A stretch of DNA of 64,000 bases from Salipiger profundus (GCF_001969385.1 NZ_CP014796.1:4047501-4111500), one strand, 5' to 3'; shown: positions 40,101 through 52,414, numbered from the stretch's first letter. The notes: a model not told the origin generated them from the sequence alone. Translations and numbers: made by a program.

Positions 40101-40809
40101 CCAGGCGTTCTCGGCCGCGCTGGCGCTGATGTTCATCATCCTGCTGGCGCAGTTCAACAGCTTCTACAACGCGGTGCTGGTGCTGCTCGCGGTGGTGCTG
40201 TCGACCGCCGGTGTCTTCCTCGGGATGATCGTGCTCGACCAGACGTTCTCGATCATCATGTCCGGCACCGGGGTCGTGGCGCTCGCGGGGATCGTGGTGA
40301 ACAACAACATCGTTCTGATCGACACCTTCCAGGATTACTCCCGCTACATGCCGCGGATCGAGGCCATCATCCGCACCGCCGAGGACCGTATCCGCCCGGT
40401 GCTGCTGACAACGATCACCACCATCGCCGGGCTGTTCCCGATGATGATCGGCCTGTCGCTCGACTTCTTCGGCGGCGGCTACTCGATCGATTCCCCGACC
40501 TCGCTGTGGTGGAAGCCGCTGGCCTCGGCGGTGGTCTTCGGCCTGTCCATCGCGACGGTGCTGACGCTGGTCTTCACGCCGGCGATGCTGGCGCTGCGGG
40601 TGTGGTTCAACACCTACCTCCACTGGATCGCCCGCGCGCTCGCGGCCCTGTCGCTGGGCGCCGGCAGCCGGGCGGCACGGGACTGGGCGCTCACCCGCGC
40701 CGCGCGTCGCGTGAAGGCTCCGACGATCCTGTGGGAAGACCTGCCCGATCCCGCCAGCGCGCGGGCCGCCTCGGACGACAGCCTCTCGTCGCTGCGGGCG
40801 GCCGAGTAA
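37120..40809 (+). CDS. RND efflux permease with an inserted extra membrane hairpin
   Basis: A proton-driven exporter of the AcrB/MexB superfamily in the inner membrane. 1229 residues, against about 1040 for AcrB. GTG start coupled to the adaptor stop, with GAGGAGG 6 bases upstream. The N-terminal helix and porter domain are normal. TM4 keeps one proton-relay aspartate (VDGAIVVVE, D402; the usual second Asp is Gly403). Around residues 490-590, after TM6, there is extra sequence with basic stretches (HRKSERLRRAL, RIERRRKRIRAQYRR) and two additional hydrophobic segments (about 515-533 and 552-568). The second porter domain and TM7-12 follow. The adjacency to the adaptor makes it a complete bipartite pump minus the outer-membrane channel. 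Confidence 0.93.
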   Translation: MTGLVDWAATRARMVLAFIVLSIVAGAYAYVTLPKEGEPDIEIPALFVSVPFPGISAEDSEKLLVKPMETELADLDGLKTLSGTAAEGYAGVALEFEFGWDKTETMADVRDAMNTAAGNFPDGAENYSINEINFSEFPVLIISLTGPVPERTMAQVVKDLQDRVEALDSVLEAGIAGNRDEMTEVTIDPLRLESYNVTANELINVVQNNNLLVAAGEVETDQGSFSVKIPSSFDDPRDIYDLPVKVNGDRVVTLGDLATIHLTFEDREGTARFNGENTVALQVVKRKGFNLIDTTAEVREVVAAAETNWPQELRAAVTVTASNDQSRIVDSMVKQLEGSVLTAIALVMIVVLGALGTRAALLVGFAIPTSFLLCFLLLWGMGITVSNIVMFGLILAVGMLVDGAIVVVEYADKRISDGTGPMHAYVEAAKRMFWPVVSSTATTLCAFLPMLFWPGVAGQFMGMLPVTLIFVLSASLIVALVYLPVMGGVSGRFSRLLHRKSERLRRALPRWWTRAALVPVALLGMFVGAMMVLNPDFLFYSPFSGYGARAPGVAVFLLFAVMASVTLDAARIERRRKRIRAQYRRSRFGWLIQIVTGNPLMPLVTIGAVIFFVVSVFGYYGENNNGTQFFTDSEPEQAIVYVRARGNLSLAEKDALVRRAERIVLAHPGIETAFSFAGDGGLSSNTGGAQPPKDTIGQIQLEIVPWEDRRDRPELDGDIVLAELTEAMQAIPGIEIEILDLAMGPASAKPVHLRLKSDDWDSLLAATDTARARFDAMAGLRQIEDTRPLPGIDWQIDVDVEKAGRYGANVATVGAMVQLVTRGLTLDTMRVDSSDEEIDIRVRFPEQDRVLSTLDSLKVRTEDGLVPLSNFISRRPVEKLAEINRVDQKRHFDIKAGVADGLVKFTSEGETVGYGRESAGGGLDLRGTSYEITRSEADLAGLAADGALAVVPVTANERIAELTQWLETDPLPSDVSWEWTGDQEEEADSQAFLSQAFSAALALMFIILLAQFNSFYNAVLVLLAVVLSTAGVFLGMIVLDQTFSIIMSGTGVVALAGIVVNNNIVLIDTFQDYSRYMPRIEAIIRTAEDRIRPVLLTTITTIAGLFPMMIGLSLDFFGGGYSIDSPTSLWWKPLASAVVFGLSIATVLTLVFTPAMLALRVWFNTYLHWIARALAALSLGAGSRAARDWALTRAARRVKAPTILWEDLPDPASARAASDDSLSSLRAAE

Positions 40810-40832
40810 CACCCCCTTGCCGGGCACCCGCC

Positions 40833-40873
40833 CCAAAGAAAAAGCCGCCGCGTCCGGGGGAGGACGCGGCGGC
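40833..40873 (-). terminator. Terminator on the minus strand after the 39-aa gene
   Basis: A perfect 12-bp stem (40844-40855 with 40862-40873) and 6-base loop. Read on the minus strand it is followed by TTTTTCTTT. On the plus strand there is no T-run, though it may still help stop the RND transcript. Confidence 0.75.
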
Positions 40874-41019
40874 AAGTTGCGTGTCTTCAAAGGCTCCGGA
40901 CCGGGGCGCCGGGATCAGGCAGAAATCCGTGGGCGCGGGCGCGGGGACAGCCGCGTGCACATCGGGGACAGGTGATGCGCATGGCCGATCCGAAGGAAAA
41001 AGACCGCAGGCAGAAACGT

Positions 41020-41139
41020 TCAGAAACTGGGGAGGTGCAGAAGCACCACGAGAATGGCCATGAGCGAAACCGCTCCGATCATGTCCTGGATAAAGGTGGC
41101 CTCGGAGCGCGAAAGAACCTGGCGAATTGTCTCGATCAT
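41020..41139 (-). CDS. Small single-helix membrane protein (39 aa)
   Basis: MIETIRQVLSRSEATFIQDM, then a hydrophobic segment (about 20-36: MIGAVSLMAILVVLLHL) and PSF stop. AGGGAA lies about eight bases before the ATG. It sits in the 475-base gap between the RND permease and recG, where no larger gene exists, and a terminator with a T-run lies downstream on its strand. Function unknown. The amphipathic N-terminus plus one helix suggests a regulatory micro-protein of the inner membrane. I recall similar short frames in related genomes but cannot verify this here. Confidence 0.6.
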   Translation of the reverse strand: MIETIRQVLSRSEATFIQDMIGAVSLMAILVVLLHLPSF

Positions 41140-41284
41140 ATCGTCATTCCCTGTGTAATCGCTTTTGTTGCCACTTTGTTCCCATATCCTTAACCACCTG
41201 TAAAGAACTTTTTGAGAACATTTGTGAACACAGGATGGACGAGGCGGAACATCCACCTGACCTGTCGGGCCTTTTCCCTGTCCC

Positions 41285-45648
<4,364 letters not shown>

Positions 45649-45707
45649 TCACGCCGTCATCTGGCGCAAGTGATAGGGCGCGGACGCGGTGTCGTCCACC
45701 CGGTCGG

Positions 45708-46424
45708 TCAGGCGCTGGCGGCGATCTTCGGCGGCTCGTCCGAGCGCGGTTCGGGATCGCGCAGCACGTAGCCGCGGCCCCACACCGTCTCGATGTAGTT
45801 CTCCTCGCCCGTCGCCTCCGAAAGCTTCTTGCGCAGCTTGCAGATGAAGACGTCGATGATCTTGAGTTCCGGCTCATCCATGCCGCCATAAAGGTGGTTG
45901 AGAAACATCTCCTTGGTCAGCGTGGTCCCCTTGCGGAGCGAGAGCAGCTCGAGCATCTGGTATTCCTTGCCGGTCAGATGCACCGGCTTGCCCGCCACCT
46001 CAACGGTCTTGGCGTCGAGGTTCACCGAGATCTTGCCGGTGTTGATGACCGACTGGGAATGCCCCTTCGAGCGACGGATGATCGCGTGGATGCGGGCCAC
46101 CAGCTCGTCGCGGTGGAACGGCTTGGTAAGGTAGTCGTCGGCGCCGAAGCCGAAACCCTTGATCTTGTTCTCGGTGTCGTCGGCCCCCGACAGGATCAGG
46201 ATCGGGGTTCCGATCCGGGCCATTCGGAGCTGCCGCAGAACCTCGTGACCGTCAATGTCGGGCAGGTTCAGGTCCAGCAGGATCAGATCGTAATCGTAGA
46301 GCTTGGCAAGATCGATGCCCTCTTCGCCCAGGTCGGTGGCGTAGACGTTGAGATTGGCATGCGTCAGCATCAGTTCGATGCTCTTCGACGTGGTCGGGTC
46401 ATCTTCCACCAGAAGGATACGCAT
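45708..46424 (-). CDS. ctrA: Cell-cycle response regulator CtrA
   Basis: OmpR-type regulator of cell-cycle and, in Rhodobacterales, motility and gene-transfer-agent genes. 238 residues. Receiver domain with phosphoacceptor D51 ([13 protein letters not shown]) and conserved K in LTKPF. DNA-binding winged helix about 125-225 ([40 protein letters not shown]). GGAG lies 8 bases before the ATG. A TTAA-N7-TTAC site 54 bases upstream suggests self-regulation. sciP, encoding a CtrA partner, lies directly upstream on the same strand. Confidence 0.97.
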   Translation of the reverse strand: MRILLVEDDPTTSKSIELMLTHANLNVYATDLGEEGIDLAKLYDYDLILLDLNLPDIDGHEVLRQLRMARIGTPILILSGADDTENKIKGFGFGADDYLTKPFHRDELVARIHAIIRRSKGHSQSVINTGKISVNLDAKTVEVAGKPVHLTGKEYQMLELLSLRKGTTLTKEMFLNHLYGGMDEPELKIIDVFICKLRKKLSEATGEENYIETVWGRGYVLRDPEPRSDEPPKIAASA

Positions 46425-46477
46425 AAGCTGTTCTCCACTTGTACTGTCCCTTTGCGTCGACCCTGTCGCAAAGAGGT

Positions 46478-46492
46478 TAATGCTTCTTTACT
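46478..46492 (-). promoter_or_regulatory. Candidate CtrA box upstream of ctrA
   Basis: TTAA-TGCTTCT-TTAC on the plus strand (GTAA-N7-TTAA on the minus strand), one base from the TTAA-N7-TTAA consensus, 54 bases before the ctrA ATG. Confidence 0.5.
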
Positions 46493-46564
46493 GTAGACGA
46501 ACAATCGGCTCACGCAACTTGCGGTTGCCCTGACGCGGCGTCGCGAATTGGCGCAGAGCGACGC

Positions 46565-46861
46565 TCATTCGTCCGCCGGCTGCCCGGGCGCCCGAAAGCG
46601 CTGCACGAGGGTGGCCTTGAGCGCCTCTTCGCCATGACTGGCGACGGCGCGCATCCACTCCTCCAGTTCTTCGACGCTGAGGCCATACCGTTCCATCGCC
46701 TGCGCCTCCGAAAGCAGCCCGTGATGGACCGCACGAACCACCGCCGCCTTGCGCGAGGCGACCCAGCGGCGTGTCTCCACGGGCGGCAGGTCGGCGCGCG
46801 TCATGATCGTGCCGTCCGGAAGGGTGATCGCGCGCGGGCCATCGACTTTCTTGAGATACAT
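46565..46861 (-). CDS. sciP: CtrA inhibitor SciP (DUF1153)
   Basis: A small protein that binds CtrA on DNA and blocks its activation of target promoters. 98 residues: MYLKKVDGPRAITLPDGTIMTRADLPPVETRRWVASRKAAVVRAVHHGLLSEAQAMERYGLSVEELEEWMRAV, the conserved DUF1153 layout with a helix-turn-helix-like middle. The 140-base space to ctrA contains a candidate CtrA box; its own upstream region has another partial one. Confidence 0.93.
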   Translation of the reverse strand: MYLKKVDGPRAITLPDGTIMTRADLPPVETRRWVASRKAAVVRAVHHGLLSEAQAMERYGLSVEELEEWMRAVASHGEEALKATLVQRFRAPGQPADE

Positions 46862-46911
46862 CGGTTCAGGTCCCGTTCATTCCGGCTGCGGAGCATCTGA
46901 CCCGAGCCGAT

Positions 46912-46926
46912 TTAACGGCACCTAAA
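46912..46926 (-). promoter_or_regulatory. Weak candidate CtrA box upstream of sciP
   Basis: TTAA-CGGCACC-TAAA, three of four bases correct in the second half-site, in the sciP-mnmA divergent gap. Confidence 0.3.
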
Positions 46927-46934
46927 ACCGCCTC

Positions 46935-46962
46935 TTGAGAGTGCCTCGCATTTTCCTATATT
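46935..46962 (+). promoter_or_regulatory. Candidate promoter of mnmA
   Basis: TTGAGA, a 16-base spacer and TATATT, 40 bases before the mnmA ATG. A good match in an otherwise GC-rich sequence. Confidence 0.5.
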
Positions 46963-47002
46963 CGCGGCAATTCCCGAAACACCTGTCCCCCTGGAGGCCG
47001 CG

Positions 47003-48142
47003 ATGCCCCTCGACGCCCCGAAACTCAATTCGCTCGGCCTGCCCAAGGCCCCCCAGGACACCCGCGTCGTGGTCGCGATGTCCGGCGGCGTGGACAGTTC
47101 CGTCGTCGCCGCGATGCTGGCGGAAGAGGGCTACGACGTGGTCGGCGTGACGCTGCAGCTCTACGACCACGGCGCCGCGCTTGCCAAGAAGGGCGCCTGC
47201 TGCGCCGGGATCGACATCCATGACGCCCGCCGCGTGGCCGAGCAGATGGGCTTTCCGCACTACGTGCTCGACTACGAGAACATCTTCAAGGATGCCGTGA
47301 TCGACGAGTTCGCCGAAAGCTACCTTGGCGGGGCGACCCCGGTGCCCTGCATCCGCTGCAACGAGCGGGTGAAGTTCAAGGACCTGCTCGAGACCGCCAA
47401 GGATCTCGAGGCCGACTGCATGGCCACCGGCCACTACATCCAGCGCATGGACGGCGAGACCGGTCCCGAGTTGCACTCGGCCGCCGACCCCAATCGCGAC
47501 CAGAGCTACTTCCTGTTCTCGACCACGCCGGAGCAGCTCGACTACCTGCGCTTCCCGCTCGGCCACCTGAAGAGCAAGGCGGAAACCCGTGAACTCGCTG
47601 CGAAATACGGGCTGAGCGTGGCCGACAAGCCGGACAGCCAGGACATCTGCTTCGTGCCCGACGGCAACTACGCGAGCGTCATCGAGAAGCTGCGCCCCGG
47701 CGCCGCCGAACCGGGAGAGATCGTCCATGCCGACGGCCGCGTGCTGGGCGAGCACCGAGGGGTCATCCACTACACGATCGGCCAGCGCCGGGGCCTCGGG
47801 ATCGGCGGGCTGACCGAGCCGCTCTACGTGGTGAAGCTCGACGTCGACGGCAAGCGTGTCGTGGTCGGCCCCAAGGAGATGCTGGCGACGCGGACCGTGC
47901 CCGTGCGCGAGATCAACTGGCTTGGCGATGCGCCCTTCACCTCGCGCGACGAATGGCACGTCGCGGTCAAGGTCCGTTCGACCCGCCCCCCGCGCGAGGC
48001 GATCATCCGGCCGATCTCGGACACGGAAGCCGAGGTCGAGCTGGTGACTCCCGAAGAGGGCGTGAGCCCGGGCCAGGCCTGCGTGTTCTACGACCCGGAC
48101 AGCAGCCGCATCTTCGGCGGCGGCTGGATCTGGCGCGGCTGA
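47003..48142 (+). CDS. mnmA: tRNA-specific 2-thiouridylase MnmA
   Basis: Adds sulfur to the wobble uridine of tRNA-Lys, -Glu and -Gln. 379 residues. PP-loop AMSGGVDSS (25-33). Catalytic cysteines C116 (in VPCIRCN) and C216 (in [11 protein letters not shown]). The TATGHYI motif is present, as is the C-terminal beta-barrel region (about 300-379). GGAGG lies eight bases upstream. A strong terminator follows. Confidence 0.96.
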   Translation: MPLDAPKLNSLGLPKAPQDTRVVVAMSGGVDSSVVAAMLAEEGYDVVGVTLQLYDHGAALAKKGACCAGIDIHDARRVAEQMGFPHYVLDYENIFKDAVIDEFAESYLGGATPVPCIRCNERVKFKDLLETAKDLEADCMATGHYIQRMDGETGPELHSAADPNRDQSYFLFSTTPEQLDYLRFPLGHLKSKAETRELAAKYGLSVADKPDSQDICFVPDGNYASVIEKLRPGAAEPGEIVHADGRVLGEHRGVIHYTIGQRRGLGIGGLTEPLYVVKLDVDGKRVVVGPKEMLATRTVPVREINWLGDAPFTSRDEWHVAVKVRSTRPPREAIIRPISDTEAEVELVTPEEGVSPGQACVFYDPDSSRIFGGGWIWRG

Positions 48143-48165
48143 CGCTGCCCGAAAAACGATTCGCG

Positions 48166-48203
48166 AAACGCGGTGTCGGACCAGCCCCGGCGCCGCGTTT
48201 TTA
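48166..48203 (+). terminator. Terminator of mnmA
   Basis: AAACGCGGTG (48166-48175) pairs with CGCCGCGTTT (48191-48200), with further inner pairing, and ends in TTTTTA. Confidence 0.85.
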
Positions 48204-48205
48204 GT

Positions 48206-49342
48206 TCAGTCGAGCAGTTCGAAGCGCCCCTCGGCCACGTCGCGCCCGTTGACCTGCAGCACGATCGCGTGAGGTCCGGGGTGCAGCCGGAAGGTCGAGG
48301 CATCCCGCTTCATCGGGTGACGCCTGGTCAGCTCCAGCGGTGCGCCCGGCGCGACATGGCCGGTCTTCAGCTTGAACACCTTCTCGGCCTGCCCCGAGGG
48401 CCGGTGGAAGCGCAGCCGATAATCCACCATCACCGCACCGGGCGCGTCGCTCTCGAGCGTGGCCGCGATGACGAGCGGGGTGCCGATCCGCACCACCTCG
48501 GGCAGCGACAGCGATGCGGTCACGGGCAGGTCCGGGGAATAGCCGAGCAGCGCCAGCGCCTCGGGCTCACCGCGCTTGACGGCGGTGCGCAGCGCGTGGC
48601 GGGTGAGCCAGTCGCGCTCGTGCGCGGTCTGGAGGTCGGCCGATTGCCATGCGCCGAGCCGCTCGAGCACGGCGCCGGGGTGGATCTTTGACAGGTCGTT
48701 GAGGTGGTTCGCCACCGAGCGGGTCACGAAGCGTGTCGGATCGGCGTGCAGCCTGTCCAGAAGTGGCAGCGGTCGCAACGGGTCGATGCGCAGCCCCGTG
48801 CCCCACGGTAGACGCGGGCGGGTGCCCTCGGAGACGAGCCGGCGGACGTGGTAATGTGAGTCCCCGGCCCAGCGGTCGAGCCTGTCGAAGACCGCGTCGG
48901 GCCAGCGGTTGAGGAAGGGCCGGATGGCGTATTCCATCGAGAACCGCTGCGTGGCCGCGTGCAGCAGGTCGAGCGCGCGCTCGGGCTGATCCATCCCGTG
49001 GCGCACCGCCAACACGCCGGGCACCGCGTGCACGAAGCGGCCGAAGTCGTCGTCGCGGCGCGTGGGGTCGAGCGGCGGCGGCATGGCGGCCACGAGCGCC
49101 TCGGCCATGGCGGGGAAGTCGCGGGGAAGCTGCGCCTCGAGCCCGTCGGCGAGCACGTCGAGCCGCGCGTGGATGCCGAGCCCCTCGAAACGGGGCAGCA
49201 CCTCCGCGAGGAACCGCTCTGGGTCGAACCCCGGAAGCACGGCATGTTCCTGCGCGATCCGCCCCGACGTGTCCACGTTGAAGAGCTGGTCGGCCAGCGA
49301 GAAACCCGCGCCGCCGCCCTTGCCGTCAGGACCGCGTGCCAT
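48206..49342 (-). CDS. AlkD-like HEAT-repeat DNA glycosylase candidate
   Basis: 378 residues from ATG at 49342 (49348 adds two). Helical repeats about 60-250 (RFLAEVLPRFEGLGIHARLDVL, FDRLDRWAGDSHYHVRRLVSEGTRPRLPW, HPGAVLERLGAWQSADLQTAHERDWLTRHALRTAVKRG) resemble AlkC/AlkD DNA alkylation repair proteins, which excise alkylated bases. VRRLVSEGTRPRLPW is typical of the AlkC-like branch. A C-terminal immunoglobulin-like sandwich (about 285-378: VVRIGTPLVIAATLES) follows. Longer reading to 49672 would run through repeat E and is rejected. Convergent with mnmA. Confidence 0.82.
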   Translation of the reverse strand: MARGPDGKGGGAGFSLADQLFNVDTSGRIAQEHAVLPGFDPERFLAEVLPRFEGLGIHARLDVLADGLEAQLPRDFPAMAEALVAAMPPPLDPTRRDDDFGRFVHAVPGVLAVRHGMDQPERALDLLHAATQRFSMEYAIRPFLNRWPDAVFDRLDRWAGDSHYHVRRLVSEGTRPRLPWGTGLRIDPLRPLPLLDRLHADPTRFVTRSVANHLNDLSKIHPGAVLERLGAWQSADLQTAHERDWLTRHALRTAVKRGEPEALALLGYSPDLPVTASLSLPEVVRIGTPLVIAATLESDAPGAVMVDYRLRFHRPSGQAEKVFKLKTGHVAPGAPLELTRRHPMKRDASTFRLHPGPHAIVLQVNGRDVAEGRFELLD

Positions 49343-49356
49343 CGGCATTCCAGCAG

Positions 49357-49416
49357 GTTCGGGGCGCTGCCCCCGTCGCTGCGCGTCTCCCCCGGGATAT
49401 TTCCGGCCAGAAGAAA
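49357..49416 (+). repeat. Dispersed intergenic repeat, copy E
   Basis: Almost the same as copy A: CGGGGCGCTGCCCCCG, GTCGCTGCGCGTCT, CCCCCGGGATATTTCC, GGCCAGAAGAAA. Located between the SDR stop and the AlkD-like start (both minus strand). Confidence 0.85.
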
Positions 49417-49448
49417 GCCCGGGACCGCGCGCGGGCAGCGGCTTGCGG

Positions 49449-50228
49449 TCAGATGGTCGCAAAGGTCTCGCCGCCGTCGAGCACGATGTTCTGGCCGACG
49501 ATGTAGCCCGCGTGGTCCGAGCAGAGGAAGGCGCACATCTTGCCGAATTCGCCCGGGTCGCCGTAGCGGCCGGCAGGGATGCCCTCGGCGCGGATGCGGC
49601 GGGCGTCCTCGCGGCTGATGCCCTGCTGTTCGGCCATGGCGTCGTCCATCTGGTCGATGCGGGCGGTGTCATGCACGCCGGGCAGCAGGTTGTTGATGGT
49701 GACGCCCTTCGAGGCGATCTGGCGCGAGGTGCCGGCCGTGAACCCGGTGAGGCCGGCGCGGGCGCTGTTCGAGAGCCCCAGCGGCAGCAGCGGCGCCTTG
49801 ACCGAGCGCGAGGTGATGTTGACCACCCTGCCCCAGCCGCGCTCGATCATGCCCGGCACCAGCGCCTGCATGAGGGCAATCGGCGTCAGCATGTTGCCGT
49901 CGAGCGCGTCGATGAAGTCGTCACGGTCCCAGTCGGTCCAGTAGCCCGGCGGCGGGCCCCCGGCGTTGGTCACGAGGATGTCGACCGCGCCGGCCGCTTC
50001 GAGCACTTCGGCACGTCCGGCCGGGTCGACGATGTCGGCGGCGACGGCGGTGACCTCGACGCCATGGGCGGCGCTGATCTCCTTGGCCGCGGCCTCGAGC
50101 GGACCGGCGCTGCGGGCGTTCATCACCAGCGCGCAGCCGGCTTCGGCCAGCGCCTCGGCGCAGCCCCGGCCCAGCCCCTTCGACGAGGCGCAGACGAGCG
50201 CGCGCTTCCCGGCGATATTCAGATCCAT
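49449..50228 (-). CDS. Divergent short-chain dehydrogenase/reductase
   Basis: 259 residues with a Rossmann fold: CASSKGLGRG in place of TGxxxGxG, and LVTNAGGPPPG (NNAG-like). Ser140 (NITSRSVK) is at the usual catalytic serine, but where YxxxK should follow there is Ser153 and Arg157 (GLSNSARAG). This matches a known SDR subgroup resembling beta-ketoacyl-ACP reductase that lacks the canonical tetrad, so normal SDR chemistry is doubtful. GGGAG lies nine bases before the ATG at 50228. Divergent from the Hint protein gene. Confidence 0.85.
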   Translation of the reverse strand: MDLNIAGKRALVCASSKGLGRGCAEALAEAGCALVMNARSAGPLEAAAKEISAAHGVEVTAVAADIVDPAGRAEVLEAAGAVDILVTNAGGPPPGYWTDWDRDDFIDALDGNMLTPIALMQALVPGMIERGWGRVVNITSRSVKAPLLPLGLSNSARAGLTGFTAGTSRQIASKGVTINNLLPGVHDTARIDQMDDAMAEQQGISREDARRIRAEGIPAGRYGDPGEFGKMCAFLCSDHAGYIVGQNIVLDGGETFATI

Positions 50229-50444
50229 GCGGTCGATCTCCCTGTTCCGGCGTGTCTTTCGCGGCCCTGAAAAGGCCACGGGCGTCCCCATAAGATGACA
50301 CATTCCGCTGGCTTACAATGGGGGGACGGTGTTTCCTCTCCGGGCATGGCGCAAGCTGCGGGCAGTTCCATCGGCACGCGCACTGCCCGGTCGATCCGGA
50401 CACCCGCATCAGACGACAGCGACAGAAGGCGCAACGACAGCACC

Positions 50445-51449
50445 ATGAGCGAGACCGGCCCCTTTCGTTCGGCGCACAGCGTGCGCGTCTACCGCGCCGA
50501 GCAGATCCGGGTGGTCAACGGTGCGAACCTCGGCGACGGCATCGGCATCGCCGAGGATCTCGTGCCCGACGACATCTACCGCCTGTCACCGGTGGCGGTG
50601 ATGCGGCGGCTGTCGCTCTATCCGACGAGCACGCCTCCGTTCAGCGTCGCGCCCGACAGCGAGGTCGGGCAGCCGGGCGCCGATCTGCATCTCGACTGCG
50701 TCGTCACCTTCATGTCCGGCGATGGCGCGACCACCGAGGCGCTGATCCTCGTCGAGACCGACCCCGAGGGTGCGGTGGCCGAGGTGCTGCTGCTGCCGCT
50801 CGGAGAGATGTCGGCGCGCCGCGACTATGCGCTCGTCGGGGTAAGCCGGGACGACCCGCTGCAGGTCTTTGCCCGCGTCGCCTGTGTGTCCTTCACCCGC
50901 GGCACGATGATCACGCTGGCCTCGGGGGCGCAGCGCCCCGTCGAGGCGCTACGCGTCGGAGACCGGGTGCTGACCCGCGACGACGGCCCGCAGCCGCTGC
51001 GCTGGATCGGCCACCACACAGTGCGCGCGGTGGGCGCCTTTGCTCCGGTGCTCATCCGCGCGGGCGTGCTGAACAACTCGGGCGATCTGCTCGTGAGCCC
51101 CGACCACCGGCTGTTCATCTACCAGCGTGAGGACCGGCTCGGCGCGGGCCGCGCCGAGGTGCTGGTGAAGGCGCGGCACCTGGTGAACGGCGACGGCATC
51201 CGGCAGCTGACCGGCGGCTTCGTCGATTATTACCAGATGCTCTTCGATCACCACCAGATCGTCTTTGCCGAGGGCATCGCGGCGGAGTCGATGCTGGTCG
51301 ACACGCGCACCCGCGCGGCACTGCCCGAAGAACTGGGAGACCTCATGCCGGATCACGGGCGCAGCGATCACGGCGACCTCGAGGTGCGGGAAAGGCTGCT
51401 CGACCGTCCCGACCTCGCGGAGCTGCTGCGCGGCTCGTCGCGCGGCTAA
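50445..51449 (+). CDS. Hint-domain (Hedgehog/intein-type) protein
   Basis: 334 residues. The second half (about 147-300) is a Hint module: CVSFTRGTMITLASGAQRPVEALRVGDRVLTRDDGPQPLRWIGHHTV, with a candidate nucleophile C147, followed by LLVSPDHRLFI and a downstream HHQIVFAEGI. In Rhodobacteraceae such proteins are frequent and often linked to secreted or surface proteins, but the function of most is unknown. The N-terminal part (1-145) is unrecognised and has no signal peptide. The start at 50445 is not firm; a frame extends upstream to 50295. Convergent with cobA. Confidence 0.78.
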   Translation: MSETGPFRSAHSVRVYRAEQIRVVNGANLGDGIGIAEDLVPDDIYRLSPVAVMRRLSLYPTSTPPFSVAPDSEVGQPGADLHLDCVVTFMSGDGATTEALILVETDPEGAVAEVLLLPLGEMSARRDYALVGVSRDDPLQVFARVACVSFTRGTMITLASGAQRPVEALRVGDRVLTRDDGPQPLRWIGHHTVRAVGAFAPVLIRAGVLNNSGDLLVSPDHRLFIYQREDRLGAGRAEVLVKARHLVNGDGIRQLTGGFVDYYQMLFDHHQIVFAEGIAAESMLVDTRTRAALPEELGDLMPDHGRSDHGDLEVRERLLDRPDLAELLRGSSRG

Positions 51450-51534
51450 GGCAGCCGCCGGGCGCGCCCCCTCGCTGGAGGGAGGGGCGTGGCCCTACTC
51501 AGGAAGCAACGCAGCGCCCCTGCCCGGCCTCCAC

Positions 51535-51548
51535 GATCTCGCGAGATC
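51535..51548. repeat. 14-bp perfect palindrome at the cobA stop
   Basis: GATCTCGCGAGATC, overlapping the cobA stop codon at the end of the nas operon. It could fold as a 5-bp hairpin with a CGCG loop. There is no T-run and it could be chance. Confidence 0.35.
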
Positions 51549-52389
51549 AGGCGCCGACCGTGTGCCTTGCGCCGGTCGTGGCGCCTGCCTCGGCCCGGAC
51601 CGGCGTCGTCGCGGTGCCCTCCGGCGTGCCAGCCGGCCAGGTGGCGAGGATGACGGCGCAGCCCTTCACGTGGTTGCGGGCGAGCGCCTCGGGCAGATCC
51701 GCGAGATGGCAGCGGTCGAGCCACTGGTCCGGCTTGGCGACCTCGGCGGCGATGCCGATCTCGGCGTCCGCCGGCAGCCCCTTTTGCAGCAGCGCGTCGG
51801 TGATCCGCCGCGCCTGCCGCACCGACATGTAGAAGACGGTGGTGGTCCCGGGCGCGGCATGGCGCACGCAATCGGGCAGCGGGTTCTCGGCCGAGCCCGT
51901 GCCGGTGGCGAGTACCAGCGTATCGCTGCGGCCGCGCTCGGTAAGGCTCTGGCCCATGGCCGCCGCGGCGGCGCAGGCCGCGGTCACGCCGGGGACGATC
52001 TCGACATCGATGCCATGGGCACGGGCGGCGTCGAGCTCTTCGGTGGCACGTCCGAAGATGCCGGGATCGCCGGACTTGAGGCGCACCACGTTGCGGCCCG
52101 CGAGCGCCGCCGCGACGATCACCGCGTTGATCCGCTCCTGCGGCCAGCTGTGCGCGCCGACGTGCTTGCCGACGAAGACGCGCTCGGCCTCGGGGCGGGC
52201 GAGATCCAGCACATCGTCCTCGACGAGCCGGTCGAAGAAGACGACGTCGGCCTCCTGCAGGCGCTGCACCGCGCGCAGGGTCAGCAGGTCACGCGCGCCG
52301 GGGCCGGCGCCAACCAGAACGATACGGCCCCGCTTTCCGGGCTGAGCGGTGGTTCGGTCGAGATGAAGATCCATCGGAAGACGACTCAT
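51547..52389 (-). CDS. cobA: Uroporphyrinogen-III C-methyltransferase
   Basis: Adds two SAM-derived methyl groups to uroporphyrinogen III, giving precorrin-2, the first step to siroheme and cobalamin. 280 residues: SAM-site VLVGAGPGARDLLTLRA, VVRLKSGDPGIFGRATEEL, EIVPGVTAACAAAA, and TTTVFYMSVRQARRI. There is no fused CysG dehydrogenase/ferrochelatase half. AAGGA lies 7 bases before the ATG at 52389. As the last gene of the nas operon it supplies siroheme precursor to NirB. Confidence 0.95.
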   Translation of the reverse strand: MSRLPMDLHLDRTTAQPGKRGRIVLVGAGPGARDLLTLRAVQRLQEADVVFFDRLVEDDVLDLARPEAERVFVGKHVGAHSWPQERINAVIVAAALAGRNVVRLKSGDPGIFGRATEELDAARAHGIDVEIVPGVTAACAAAAAMGQSLTERGRSDTLVLATGTGSAENPLPDCVRHAAPGTTTVFYMSVRQARRITDALLQKGLPADAEIGIAAEVAKPDQWLDRCHLADLPEALARNHVKGCAVILATWPAGTPEGTATTPVRAEAGATTGARHTVGA

Positions 52390-52414
52390 GGCACGGTCCT
52401 TTCTGGCGGGCCTC

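Noticed and set aside
37120..40809. Frameshift or gene fusion as the reason for the long RND permease
   Set aside because: The frame is continuous, both halves have normal RND motifs, and the extra part lies at a natural domain boundary.
37102..40890. Very long open frame antisense to the RND permease
   Set aside because: It mirrors the sense gene codon by codon, is rich in Arg/His/Asp/Gly with no domain, and GC-rich DNA with strong third-position bias creates such shadows. Similar long antisense frames over secDF/serS, der/bamB, recG/ligA, nasA, nirB and nrtCD were dropped for the same reason.
48206..49672. Extended N-terminus for the AlkD-like protein
   Set aside because: The added 110 residues would be encoded by repeat copy E and by the antisense of the SDR gene; family-like sequence begins at 49342.
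51460..51500. GC-rich stem after the Hint gene as another copy of the dispersed repeat
   Set aside because: It has a CGCCCCCTC...GAGGGGCG stem but lacks the ATATTT/GTATTT core and the AGAAGAA tail.
52389..52414. Cobalamin riboswitch before cobA
   Set aside because: The gap from the YbiB-like gene is 25 bases; cobA is inside the nas operon.
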